DNA of 64,000 nt. Source: Paenibacillus marchantiophytorum (GTDB taxonomy: Bacteria > Bacillota > Bacilli > Paenibacillales > NBRC-103111). Below, piece after piece: positions 9,397 through 18,268 of this stretch. A model generated the notes under the pieces. The model did no database searches. It saw only the letters and a program-made list of their open reading frames with translations, and was not told where the DNA came from. The stretch is taken from positions 1 to 64,000 of the forward strand of contig NZ_BMHE01000023.1 in the NCBI RefSeq assembly GCF_014640555.1, given 5' to 3'. How positions within the stretch are numbered: the stretch's first letter is position 1; the number at the start of each line of letters is the position of its first letter. The translations under genes were made by a program, and so were the position numbers.

Positions 9397-10170
9397 GTTG
9401 ATGATAATTGCCTGTGAGCCCATCTGTTCCCACGCATATTTGAAGTCTGCTAACGCGTAAGATTCCTGCCGGCCAGTCATAGGATCGTTCATATACGCAT
9501 AGTCAGCATCCCAGCTAGTCAGGAGCAAGGCATGTTCCGGTTGATACCACTCAACAAGTTCGCCTTCCTCGTCCTGCCACTCCAGGTCCAGATAAGGAGC
9601 ATTCATATGTTCGGTTGCCCAAACCATAGCGGGATTCCCGCCAGCGACGACGCTTAGCAAATTCTCAAATGAAGATTCGGAAATATCCTTCACCTGCCCA
9701 GGCAGCAACCCATCCATTAACTTGGCCAGTGGTTTGTGATAAATCCCGTATCCCGCTTGATAAGGATCGCCAACGAAGACATCTTTGGGATTGCCGCCAA
9801 TAAAGGCGCCATCTTCATTTTCATAAGGCATGGGGCCTCTAGGCAGTTTGTCCGCCATCTCTTCTTTGGTAATAGGAAGTCCAGCCCAATTAAGCAGCAT
9901 CGTTGCGGCTACCGCCTCACAGCCATTCGGAAGCTCAGGCAGCTGGGAAAGAGCAGGGATGATCCTGTTGTCTTCTGCTTCTTCGGGAGTGGGCGTTGGG
10001 AGGATGCTTGGTGTAGGTTGCATGACGGGGAGGGCATCCATTCGTACTTCGGTTTGAGGCTCAATTGCTGCTATAGCCGATGTATGCTCAGTAGCTGGTG
10101 AGGTCATCTTGGCATAAGCGATATCAAAGATGGAGAAAAGTACAAGAAAAATAAATAACCATTTTTTCAT
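9385..10170 (-). CDS. Secreted C39-family cysteine peptidase-like protein
   Basis: 261 residues with a signal peptide (MKKWLFIF to AYA, about residue 20) and a Pro/Thr-rich linker, then a C39_2-type papain-like fold. The catalytic Cys lies in PNGCEAVAATMLLNWAG, the His in EHALLLTSW, and an Asp in MNDPMTG. Proteins of this type are exported and may cleave peptides or bind cell-wall partners; the substrate is unknown. The ATG at 10170 gives the signal peptide. A longer frame upstream would bury it. The ribosome site is weak (GAAAGTG). Confidence 0.85.
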   Translation of the reverse strand: MKKWLFIFLVLFSIFDIAYAKMTSPATEHTSAIAAIEPQTEVRMDALPVMQPTPSILPTPTPEEAEDNRIIPALSQLPELPNGCEAVAATMLLNWAGLPITKEEMADKLPRGPMPYENEDGAFIGGNPKDVFVGDPYQAGYGIYHKPLAKLMDGLLPGQVKDISESSFENLLSVVAGGNPAMVWATEHMNAPYLDLEWQDEEGELVEWYQPEHALLLTSWDADYAYMNDPMTGRQESYALADFKYAWEQMGSQAIIINKKA

Positions 10171-10324
10171 CGTTGTTTCACTTTCGAATTCATCGTTCTT
10201 TCCATTACACCATGTGAAACTTGTAAAAGCAATCCTGTCCACTAACATTGACGAAAAATACGTTCGCATGATATAAAGTTAATAGGAATAAAGTCCCAGA
10301 AGTAATGAAAAGAATATTCCGTAA

Positions 10325-10412
10325 AAGAGATAAGGGCAAACTTGATGAAAGTCAAGGACGCAAAGCTAGAGGGGCTACTCGATTTTGTCGAATGCCAGCC
10401 AGTTTCCGCTTT
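10325..10412 (+). promoter_or_regulatory. Cyclic di-GMP-I (GEMM) riboswitch aptamer
   Basis: The region has the class I core in order: GGGCAAAC, a helix CTTGA..TCAAG closed by a GAAA-type loop, GGACGCAAAGC, a second helix (GCTAGAGGGGCTA region) and a 3' closing part GCCAGCCAGTTTCCGC. GACGCAAAGC and the GAAA loop are the most conserved parts of this class. A terminator follows 10 bases later and the next gene makes or breaks cyclic di-GMP, so the context agrees with the sequence. Whether ligand raises or lowers expression cannot be read directly. Confidence 0.88.
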
Positions 10413-10421
10413 TAGGTGATC

Positions 10422-10452
10422 AAGAAACCTTCAAGCAAGGTTTCTTTTTTTT
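10422..10452 (+). terminator. Terminator of the c-di-GMP riboswitch expression platform
   Basis: AGAAACCTT pairs with AAGGTTTCT across a 5-base loop and is followed by a run of T. It lies between the aptamer and the GGDEF-EAL gene, so it should make readthrough depend on ligand binding. Confidence 0.85.
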
Positions 10453-10491
10453 GTTGGATGGAAAAGTACGAAATGATGAGGAGCCTTCTCC

Positions 10492-12846
10492 ATGCTAATA
10501 GTTGTGATATCCGCATTGCTTTATGCTATACCGATGTTGCTCTTGATTCGTATGGCGTTGGAAGTATACAGACGGAATCGGTACAGTTCGCTCAATAAGA
10601 TAGCGGCGATCAGCTTTCTAGTAGCGATTATTCCTTACATAGGGAACTTTCTAATCAGTTGGGTACCAGCTTCCTATACCTATCCAATTGTGCTAGGACT
10701 GATGGACGTCCCCTCCTTTTTTCTGATGTGTTTTATGGTTCATTTCGCTTTAAGGCTAACGGGCAGATTTCGAAAAATGTCGAAAATATCAGTGTTTTTG
10801 TTATGTTATGGGTCTTTAGTACCAAGTGTTGTTTTGCTGCTGCCGCTTTCCTGGTTTTCCGTCGAGCTTATTCATCGGGGTCCCTGGGAAATAGATAAAT
10901 GGAGTCGTGGCCTTCAATTTCTAACTTTAGGTACAAGCGTATATGCGATGTCCATTTGCCTGATGTTGCTCCTAGTTGGTTTCCGTTATGTAAAACGGTA
11001 TGATTTACAATTGAAACGCAAACAAATCCGCATCATGTGCATTGGCTATGTAATGACTTATCTATGGGGCGTATTTTTTTCAGTCTTTGATGAAGCGCAT
11101 GACCTCTTGAACACGATTAATTATCCGGATCTTGCGATGCTTTCTATGCTCTGGTTTGGTTACTTTCTGCGTTATGCGGTAATGAAATACGATTTCTTGC
11201 CTTCTATCAATCAAAAGTATCAGATGCTGTATGATCTTTCCCCAGTCTCCATTATCGTGGTGAATCAGGAGGGGATCATTGTGGATTTAAATCCTCAAGC
11301 GGCGCAGCTATTAGAATGCTTACCGAACGAACTGATGCTGGAGCCTATTGGAAAGTTCGTTGGAGAAGAGAATACGATGAGCGGAGGGGCTTATTACCAA
11401 ACACTGCCTGTGGAATGTTCCGTCATTACAAGGAGCGGCAAAGTGAAATCGGTAAAAACAGAGAGCCATGATATGATTTGGCGAGGAGACCCACTGCATT
11501 ATGTGCTTCTGACGGAAATGAAACAAGATGTTGCAGCGGATGATAAAGTTCAATATCTGGTTGAACATGATGCTCATACCGGACTCTTGAACCGAGGTTC
11601 CTTTCTTTATCATTTGGAAAATTATTTGGTTAATGACAGTTTTCAGGCCTTCGCCGTCATCCTGCTCGATATGGATAAGTTCAAACAAGTGGATGCTGCG
11701 CTTGGCTACGGTGCAGGAGATTCGCTGCTAAAGCATATGGCTGATTTGATACAGCAAACAGCACCGCGAAGTGCGCTAATATCACGAATAGGCGAAGATG
11801 AGTTCGCTCTAATCGTTCCTGCAATAAGTAACCAGCAAGAACTTGAATCATTAGCTCAAAGCCTATTGGATGTATGCAACCATGTATTTCATTTTGATGG
11901 CAAAGACCTTGCTGTCACCGCAAGCATGGGGATTTGCCTTTCACCGCTTCATAGCAAACATGCTGAAGATCTGATGCAGTATGCAGATATGGCGATGTAC
12001 GAAGCAAGAAGCAAAGGGCCTGGTGATTTCGTTATCTATGAACCCTCCCTTCGACAAGTGGAGCAGCACCGCTATCTGCATAGCCTAGGCATCAAAAAAG
12101 GCATTGATGAGGAGGAATTCGTGCTTCACTATCAGCCTCTCATTGAAATGCAGACAGGTCACATTATCGGGGCGGAGGCGTTGATACGCTGGGTAAGACC
12201 AGGCATTGGCTTCCTGCCTCCTGATGCTTTCATGCTTGCTGCTGAAGATGATGGGAGCATTTTGGAAATCGGCTACTGGGTGTTGAACAGAGTCTGTGAA
12301 CAACTGAAAGGCTGGGAGCAGGAAGGATTGTCCCCATTACCAGTCTCTGTGAATTTATCGAAGCGGCAATTTTTGGATCCCCATTTTCTGGACAGGCTAG
12401 AGGAGGTGCTTGAACGAACGAAAGTACGACCTGCTCACCTTTGCTTGGAGATCAAAGAGCAAACTGCGCTGCTTGACGTCTACCTAACATGTCAAATTTT
12501 CGAAAATATTCAGAATTATGGGGTCAAGCTTAACATCGATGACGTGGGAGCCGGCTTTCCCTCCGTATTCTTGCTGCATAAGCTGCCTTTCGATGCTGTA
12601 AAACTGGATCCAACGTTCCTCCGGGATATGTTGAAGAGTGAAATGGATCAAGCTACTATACATAGATGGATTGCCTTGTCGCATAGTCTAGGGAAAAGAG
12701 TCATTGCCAAGGGTGTGGAGGAATTCGAACAGTGGGAGCTGTTATCTCAGCTAGGCTGTGATGAAATTCAAGGCTATTTCTTAAGCAAACCGCTGGATGC
12801 CGGGAATATTGTCCGATTCATGAACCAAAAGCTGGCAAGTGTCTAA
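10492..12846 (+). CDS. Membrane GGDEF-EAL protein with degenerate active sites
   Basis: 784 residues: about seven membrane segments (1-230), a PAS-like domain (about 240-340), GGDEF (about 350-510) and EAL (about 530-780). In GGDEF the signature reads GEDEF (434-438), the metal-binding DMDKFK stretch is kept, and the inhibitory RxxD is RSAL. In EAL the motif EAL (562-564), Asn621, Glu656, Asp683, Asp684, Lys704 and Gln760 are present, but loop 6 reads DDVGAG and the Glu of the AEGVE motif is Lys740. Loss of that Glu usually abolishes phosphodiesterase activity. It may be a c-di-GMP sensor or a weak cyclase. Its start lies behind GAGGAGCC. It sits under a c-di-GMP riboswitch, implying feedback. 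Confidence 0.9.
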   Translation: MLIVVISALLYAIPMLLLIRMALEVYRRNRYSSLNKIAAISFLVAIIPYIGNFLISWVPASYTYPIVLGLMDVPSFFLMCFMVHFALRLTGRFRKMSKISVFLLCYGSLVPSVVLLLPLSWFSVELIHRGPWEIDKWSRGLQFLTLGTSVYAMSICLMLLLVGFRYVKRYDLQLKRKQIRIMCIGYVMTYLWGVFFSVFDEAHDLLNTINYPDLAMLSMLWFGYFLRYAVMKYDFLPSINQKYQMLYDLSPVSIIVVNQEGIIVDLNPQAAQLLECLPNELMLEPIGKFVGEENTMSGGAYYQTLPVECSVITRSGKVKSVKTESHDMIWRGDPLHYVLLTEMKQDVAADDKVQYLVEHDAHTGLLNRGSFLYHLENYLVNDSFQAFAVILLDMDKFKQVDAALGYGAGDSLLKHMADLIQQTAPRSALISRIGEDEFALIVPAISNQQELESLAQSLLDVCNHVFHFDGKDLAVTASMGICLSPLHSKHAEDLMQYADMAMYEARSKGPGDFVIYEPSLRQVEQHRYLHSLGIKKGIDEEEFVLHYQPLIEMQTGHIIGAEALIRWVRPGIGFLPPDAFMLAAEDDGSILEIGYWVLNRVCEQLKGWEQEGLSPLPVSVNLSKRQFLDPHFLDRLEEVLERTKVRPAHLCLEIKEQTALLDVYLTCQIFENIQNYGVKLNIDDVGAGFPSVFLLHKLPFDAVKLDPTFLRDMLKSEMDQATIHRWIALSHSLGKRVIAKGVEEFEQWELLSQLGCDEIQGYFLSKPLDAGNIVRFMNQKLASV

Positions 12847-12863
12847 CTTGGTGGAGGTAGTCA

Positions 12864-14111
12864 ATGAAACGTCTGTATGTAGGGCTAATCGCGATATTTG
12901 CTGTCTATGTGTTAACTTTTGTTGTGTATTTGTTAAAAGGGGATTTATTTCATATTCCGCTTGAAATGGTAGGCACGCAGGCAGATCCGCATACCTTCAT
13001 GACGAATGAAGAAATCGCAAAGGCAGAATCGTTATCCCGGATACGCTCACTGGCTTACTTTGTAAGTTCTCCACTGCAAATCGGGTTAACCCTCGTTCTG
13101 CTCGGTGCTGCGGTTAGATTCCGCAATGGCGTGGAAAAGCTGTTCAGAGCATCATTTCTGCAAATGGCTGCTTTCGTTCTTTTGTTCAGTCTCCTTATGG
13201 ACGTGCTCTTCCTTCCGGTAGATCTCTTCCTGTATCGAATGGATCGGGCATACGGGATTTCGACCGAAACACTAGCTATCTTTTGGAGTGATCAGGGCAA
13301 AGATTTTGTAGTGAATCTTCTGGGTACGATTGTGATGGCAGGCTTATTTAGATGGCTGCTTCGAAGAAGCCCCCGGCGGTGGTGGATAGGGTTCTGGTTC
13401 ATCTCGATACCGATTATTTTATTTATAACCTTTATCCAACCCGTTGTGCTGGATCCTCTGTATAATGACTTCCAGCCGCTTCAGAACCAGGCTTTGAAAC
13501 AGCAGATTTTGCAGCTTGCTGCACAGTCGCATATTCCTGCTGATCAGGTTTACCAAGTGAATATGTCAGAACGGACTTCAGCGATCAATGCCTATGTCAA
13601 TGGGATCGGAGGAAATGCGCGTATTGTCCTCTGGGATACGATGCTGCAGAAGCTGCAGCCGGACGAAATATTAACGGTAATGGCTCATGAGATGGGACAT
13701 TACGTTGAGCGTCATATTTATCTGGGCCTCCTTTATGGGATTGCGCTTAGTTTTGTAGGATTTTGGCTTGCTTCTCTTGCCTATCGTTTCTTTATACGAA
13801 GATGGGGAAGCATATGGGGGATTAAAGGGGAGCAGGATCTGGCAGCACTGCCTGTGTTGTTGCTAATTGTTACCCTAATGAGCTTCGTATCGGCTCCTGC
13901 CCAGAATGCTTTTTCTCGCGAGATTGAACACAGAGCTGATGTGTATGCAATGCGAATGACTGGCGACGGCAGCGCGGCGATTCGCGCATTTCAGCAGATT
14001 GCCAAGGTTAACCTGAGTCCTGTTACACAACCTAAGCTGGTGCAGTGGTTTCGGGGTTCGCATCCGACGATTATGGAGCGGATTCGTTATTTTGAACAGT
14101 TTGATCATTAA
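12864..14111 (+). CDS. M48-family membrane metallopeptidase (Ste24-like)
   Basis: 415 residues. The zinc site HEMGH lies in VMAHEMGHYVERH and the third ligand region in SREIEHRADVYAMRMTG. Six or so membrane segments surround it, and the N-terminal domain resembles the CAAX-protease N-terminal part (PVDLFLYRMDRAYGIS), so it belongs to the Ste24/HtpX clan. It probably cleaves or controls membrane proteins; the substrate is unknown. It starts 17 bp after the GGDEF-EAL gene behind GGTGGAGG, so it is probably co-transcribed and also under the riboswitch. A terminator follows. Confidence 0.92.
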   Translation: MKRLYVGLIAIFAVYVLTFVVYLLKGDLFHIPLEMVGTQADPHTFMTNEEIAKAESLSRIRSLAYFVSSPLQIGLTLVLLGAAVRFRNGVEKLFRASFLQMAAFVLLFSLLMDVLFLPVDLFLYRMDRAYGISTETLAIFWSDQGKDFVVNLLGTIVMAGLFRWLLRRSPRRWWIGFWFISIPIILFITFIQPVVLDPLYNDFQPLQNQALKQQILQLAAQSHIPADQVYQVNMSERTSAINAYVNGIGGNARIVLWDTMLQKLQPDEILTVMAHEMGHYVERHIYLGLLYGIALSFVGFWLASLAYRFFIRRWGSIWGIKGEQDLAALPVLLLIVTLMSFVSAPAQNAFSREIEHRADVYAMRMTGDGSAAIRAFQQIAKVNLSPVTQPKLVQWFRGSHPTIMERIRYFEQFDH

Positions 14112-14140
14112 TGTAAGTTTGCGACGCCACAAGGAAAATA

Positions 14141-14196
14141 AAAGGCCTGCCCGACAGCTCATGTATCACATGGCTTAGGGCAGGCCCTTTGTGTTT
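14141..14196. terminator. Bidirectional terminator
   Basis: AAAGGCCTGCCC pairs with GGGCAGGCCCTTT over a loop that itself holds GCTCATGT/ACATGGC. It separates the convergent M48 and polysaccharide lyase genes. Confidence 0.85.
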
Positions 14197-17100
14197 ATTT
14201 CACTAGCGTGATGTCAATCGACTTACCGTGTACGGTGTCGAATTCTACGGTCGTTGTCGTCCCGCTGGTGCTGATTACGCGTGCTTCGTTGCTAGCGGCT
14301 TTCAAACGCCATTTGCCGTTTAGTATGAGCGTGTCCTTCTTCATTGCGCTCGGAGTCAGCTCTGTGGCAATCCGCAGATCGGGATCGGCCACGCTCAGCA
14401 CGGCTTCTTTCGTACTTATTGAATGAACCATCGCTATAATCGGGTCACTGCTGCTTCGAATCAATCCCTGATTGACCGGCACACTGCTGTTAAATATGGC
14501 GTAACCGGTCATATCCTTGCCCGGCTCCGTGTTTTTAACAACATGGGCATTACTGTTTTTTTGCAGAACGGTGTATTGCGTGTTGTTCGCGAAATTGGCC
14601 GTCCCTTGGGCGCCTGCTGCTATCTTGATAGCATATTCGTAGCCAGCAGATGCCGGAGCAGTACCATGATTGATATAGGCCGTCGTGTAATTGCCGGACG
14701 TATTTTTAGTGCCCGCGTTGTTCATGGAATTTTGCACCCCGCGCGTAATCACAGTGCCGGAAGCATTTGGCAGCACATATCCGTTGCCGTATGGATCGAC
14801 GATCCAGGCCGGAGTTGGACTCGTGATCGTACTCGTATACGTCGCGCTGACAACAGGTGTTGTAGAATTAAACCAAAATGGCATCGAGGTGCTGGGCATG
14901 TAGGATTGGAACAAGGTGGTTTCCGTATTGTGCGCGGAATCCGTATTTTGAATATCCGAGCCTAAGCTGACTATTTTATCGCCAAAAAAGAAGACCGATT
15001 TGTTCGCGCGCAAACTTGGATCAAATATGGTATCGTGCAGTTTCATGGCGAAAACACCGTATTTGTTTTGAGAGGATACGCCTCCTACGAATTTACTGTC
15101 CGAATAAGAGTTCATCCGACCGTTAGTCAAAGCAAGTTCAGTAAGTGACAAGTGCTTCACCGTCGTACCTGGCCAGCGGCTCCAATCCCAACCGTTTTCT
15201 ACATTTATCCCACTTTCGACAATTCCCGACGTCAGTCCATTCTGCAGGATTTGCATATTGCCGTAACTTTGATATCGGCCGTATATATTTTGATTGTCAG
15301 CGGCTTCGAAGTCCCAGGCATAGTAGCTCCAACCTTTAATCCCGACCAGACGGTCATTAATTCGGTTAACGGCCATTGCGCCATACGGCATGACCCAGAA
15401 CCCTTGCGGATTTGCCTTCGCAGCGAAACCTTCCGTCGCCAGATTGTCAGCGAGCTGCAGGCCGCCGAGCGTGTCCAGATACTCAACGCCGTACGAGTCG
15501 GATGTTCGGAAAAGGCCTTGCAGCACTTTGGATTGCGGGTCCCACAGTCTCATGAAAGTGGAGGCGAGCTCCGTGTCTATTGGAGTTTTCGCCATAGCTA
15601 GATAGGCGTAGCCCTGCAGGCTTGTAAGCGGGCTGGTAGCAGCGGGGAAACGTCCGGTCGCACCGACGGGCATAACATATTTATTGGATGCCAGCTCCAG
15701 TGTGAGCAGTGCTTTTTTGATATTATTGAATACGCTGTCGGACAGGGCGTAAGGGGTTCCGCTCAGGAAGTAAGCGATCAGGGCTGTGGTGTGTATCGCA
15801 TGATCTCCATATGCATTCAAGTACACTCCCTGATGATGGAAAAGCGTCCCGTCAGGCTTGATTGTATCAGCGAGTCCAGGCGCAATTTGGAGCGCTTGCT
15901 CATACAAGCCGACCAGGCCCTTCATGTACTGAACCTTCTTCGGCGTATTATCCATGCCCAGAACATAAAGCAGATCGTACATGAATTTGGTTCGCATTTC
16001 GTCCGCTGTCGTTTCCACATAGACGGAGTTGTCGAACGTTTTGCCGAAATTGGCGTACCAGAAGATCGTGTTCAGCTCCCGATTGAAAATCCCTGCCGCC
16101 TTCAGCTCATTGCGCATGAGATAAACAGCATGGAAATACCCGCTGTTGTTGTTCGTTTCATGATCCTGCGTGCCGATCGAGCTGCCTTCGGCCCACCCTT
16201 GGTCGTTCATATAATCGAGCACGTCGAGCACCTTTTGTTTGCTTGTCGCATTGCCGTTGATCTTGTAATCCAAGACGAGCGGCAGCAGCACGGTTTTGCT
16301 AACATTGTCGCCAAATTTGGGCGAGTGCGGGTCAGCGTTGGCATACAGTGCCTCTCCGGTAATGGAGCCACCGGGGTGTCTGACGATATGCAGCGCATTG
16401 TAAGCGGCAAGTCCATTGCGAATGAATTTTTGGAGGCCGTCATAACGCGCTTTCAGGGGCCCGCTCAAGTTCGCATACTGGAGCGCATCGCCGTAAACCC
16501 ACTTCTCGTACTTGGTTGAGATCGCATTGAACCCGTCGGTTTCCTGCTGCGTAATGGTCGCTGGCAGCGGGATCGTTGGCTGCTGTTGGCTGTAGTAGTA
16601 GACATTATCCCATGTGCTGCCGCCAACGCTAATGCCGGGTTTAGGCATTTGATAATCAGCCGACCTTCTCTGAACCATAGAAGGCGAAAATTCCAGATTG
16701 TCGAAATATAGACTTCCCGACGGCACCGATGCGGGCGGAACGATCTGCATCGTCTCAAGCGCTTCGTTCAGATTTTGCGTATAGGCCGGATTCATGCCCT
16801 CTGCTCTGAACCTGACCCAGACGGCCCGCCATCCCTTGAAATTCAGATTCACTTTGAAGGTGTAGTGAAAGATGCCGCTGTTGATTTCGGTGGTTTTGCC
16901 GAAATTGAATGTCACTTGATCATTAACCGGATTCTCGTTGTAAATCCATAGTTTCATACCGCCATTTGTGACATTCGCCGTCGCCAGATTGGCAGGCTGC
17001 GTGTCGCGCAGCTTGGAACCGTTCGACCACGTCCACTGCATGGACTGACTTCCGTGTTTGTAATGTTTGCTGGACAGCATCTTGGTGCCGCCGTTCTCCA

Positions 17101-17266
17101 CGCTCCAGGTCGAAGGCAGCGCAGCCGCCTCGAAGGATTCCGTCTTGGAGTAATCGTCCGCAGCGAACGTTCTCTCGGGAAATGCTTCCATGCTTGATGC
17201 GGCAAGAAGCGCCGCAGCCAGAAGCCGCATGCCATGTTTCCTTCCTTGTAATACGGTTGTGCCCAT
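14195..17266 (-). CDS. Secreted polysaccharide lyase family 8 (chondroitin/hyaluronan type)
   Basis: 1023 residues, with a signal peptide ending near TFA-ADDY. A jelly-roll N-terminal domain resembles that of chondroitin ABC lyase (SFEAAALPSTWSVENGG, HGSQSMQWTWSNGS). The helical toroid catalytic domain (about 210-570) holds HETNNNSGYFHAVYLMR and DGTLFHHQGVYLNAYG, which carry the expected catalytic His and Tyr. C-terminal beta-sandwich domains follow. The enzyme would cleave uronate-containing polysaccharides by beta-elimination. The true substrate (hyaluronan, chondroitin, xanthan or other) is not certain. The start at 17266 follows AAGGAGGA. It stands alone, without transport or unsaturated-glucuronyl hydrolase genes beside it. 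Confidence 0.88.
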   Translation of the reverse strand: MGTTVLQGRKHGMRLLAAALLAASSMEAFPERTFAADDYSKTESFEAAALPSTWSVENGGTKMLSSKHYKHGSQSMQWTWSNGSKLRDTQPANLATANVTNGGMKLWIYNENPVNDQVTFNFGKTTEINSGIFHYTFKVNLNFKGWRAVWVRFRAEGMNPAYTQNLNEALETMQIVPPASVPSGSLYFDNLEFSPSMVQRRSADYQMPKPGISVGGSTWDNVYYYSQQQPTIPLPATITQQETDGFNAISTKYEKWVYGDALQYANLSGPLKARYDGLQKFIRNGLAAYNALHIVRHPGGSITGEALYANADPHSPKFGDNVSKTVLLPLVLDYKINGNATSKQKVLDVLDYMNDQGWAEGSSIGTQDHETNNNSGYFHAVYLMRNELKAAGIFNRELNTIFWYANFGKTFDNSVYVETTADEMRTKFMYDLLYVLGMDNTPKKVQYMKGLVGLYEQALQIAPGLADTIKPDGTLFHHQGVYLNAYGDHAIHTTALIAYFLSGTPYALSDSVFNNIKKALLTLELASNKYVMPVGATGRFPAATSPLTSLQGYAYLAMAKTPIDTELASTFMRLWDPQSKVLQGLFRTSDSYGVEYLDTLGGLQLADNLATEGFAAKANPQGFWVMPYGAMAVNRINDRLVGIKGWSYYAWDFEAADNQNIYGRYQSYGNMQILQNGLTSGIVESGINVENGWDWSRWPGTTVKHLSLTELALTNGRMNSYSDSKFVGGVSSQNKYGVFAMKLHDTIFDPSLRANKSVFFFGDKIVSLGSDIQNTDSAHNTETTLFQSYMPSTSMPFWFNSTTPVVSATYTSTITSPTPAWIVDPYGNGYVLPNASGTVITRGVQNSMNNAGTKNTSGNYTTAYINHGTAPASAGYEYAIKIAAGAQGTANFANNTQYTVLQKNSNAHVVKNTEPGKDMTGYAIFNSSVPVNQGLIRSSSDPIIAMVHSISTKEAVLSVADPDLRIATELTPSAMKKDTLILNGKWRLKAASNEARVISTSGTTTTVEFDTVHGKSIDITLVK

Positions 17267-17484
17267 CAAAAATTCCTCCTTAGTTTTTTTATGATAAAGG
17301 CTATCTTCGTCGAGTGGAACAGGGTACATTCCTTCGAAAATGAGCCTCTAGTCATCCGACTTGAATTCGCTCGTGCAGATCAGTCCCCTTCGCAATAAGA
17401 TGTACCTTGATTATCGCAGAAAAATTTGGATTTTGTTGTAAAATATATGAAATTATAAAAAAATAAGTATTTTTGCCTATAATT

Positions 17485-17665
17485 AGTTCGTTTGTCCTAG
17501 GCGCTTAAAGATAGAAAATGCCCATTTAGGCTCCGGGGATAAGACTGTTAATCTAGAATAATAAGCTTTAGCGAAATTTATAGCTGTAGCCATAGATTCC
17601 GACCGGGGAGAAGCTCCCACTATGCGAGACTGCAAGAGGCCCATGCAATTGAGCATGGGCCTCTT
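17485..17665 (+). ncRNA. Possible small RNA ending in a hairpin (unidentified)
   Basis: A TATAAT box lies at 17478-17483, though its -35 is poor. The stretch after it holds a small hairpin (GGGAG..CTCCC, 17604-17618) and ends in a perfect 13-bp stem-loop with arms AAGAGGCCCATGC and GCATGGGCCTCTT, followed by an AT-rich tail. There is no open frame. I compared it by eye with 6S RNA, SRP RNA and common riboswitches and could not match it. It could also belong to the minus-strand leader of the lyase gene. This is a weak call. Confidence 0.3.
17634..17665 (+). terminator. Strong hairpin, probable terminator
   Basis: Perfect inverted repeat AAGAGGCCCATGC / GCATGGGCCTCTT with a 6-base loop, then GATATTATTG. 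It has no coding gene upstream on the plus strand, hence the small-RNA suggestion. Confidence 0.5.
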
Positions 17666-17929
17666 GATATTATTGTAAATGTTATTTCATACTGGGTGTG
17701 TATCCATATTCGGAGTGTCTGCGATAATGGAGCTTATTACCTGCTGGATCATCAAAATAAGACCAACTGGAGATGCTTATTTTTTGAATAGCTGCTGTTT
17801 TCGAGACCTAGTTCCCTCTAGGGCTAAAACGCTCATATTGGATGAGTTAAATAGAAGATTGGGAGAAAGCTGGAAGTAGCAGAAAGGTAGAGTAGCTGGA
17901 TGATTTGGGCGATGCGGCAACACGTCACG
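17666..17929. other. Intergenic stretch without a recognised gene
   Basis: One open frame runs through it but has no ribosome site and no domain. It includes CCTAGTTCCCTCTAGG near 17808, which resembles the core of the family A repeat and may be a decayed further copy. Confidence 0.5.
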
Positions 17930-18215
17930 CGAAAGGGAACTACATGAATGATTTAGGCGAAGCGGCAGCACGTCACGCTAAAGGGAACTACAGTGCGCTA
18001 TTATAGCAAAAAGTGTCATTCTCGATAGCTAGAGGGAACTACAGTGCGCTATTTTGCTTTTTCATGGGAAATCCAGCGCTTTTCGAGGAAATAAGACCCT
18101 GTAGTTCCGCGTATACCTTAGCATCGCTGATACTTGCCCAAATAAGGTCCTGTAGTTCCGTTAATAGGATTTGTCGCTAATATGAGGCTCATCCCTCGGG
18201 GCTGTGAAGCCGGGT
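17930..18215. repeat. Family A inverted-core repeat, intact copy 2
   Basis: Forward cores GGAACTACA(G) occur at 17936, 17984 and 18035, and inverted cores CTGTAGTTCC at 18099 and 18150. Spacings are 48, 51, 64 and 51 bp. The 41-bp segments between the two forward cores and between the two inverted cores are themselves imperfect reverse complements, so the whole is a long imperfect palindrome able to fold into a rod-like hairpin. This copy is uninterrupted and served to define the intron ends in copy 3. Confidence 0.88.
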
Positions 18216-18268
18216 TTCCTATGTGAAGCATGCATTCTTATGTGGATTATATATAAAGTGGTTAGAAA

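Noticed and set aside
15791..16519. A 242-residue plus-strand frame inside the PL8 gene.
   Set aside because: It lies fully opposite a well-supported gene, has no ribosome site and no recognisable domain.
17485..17665. 6S RNA, SRP RNA, T-box or a known riboswitch.
   Set aside because: None of their invariant core sequences could be found by eye on either strand.
17679..17879. A 66-residue plus-strand frame as a small gene.
   Set aside because: No ribosome site, biased toward Cys and Ile without a pattern, and it runs into repeat-like sequence.
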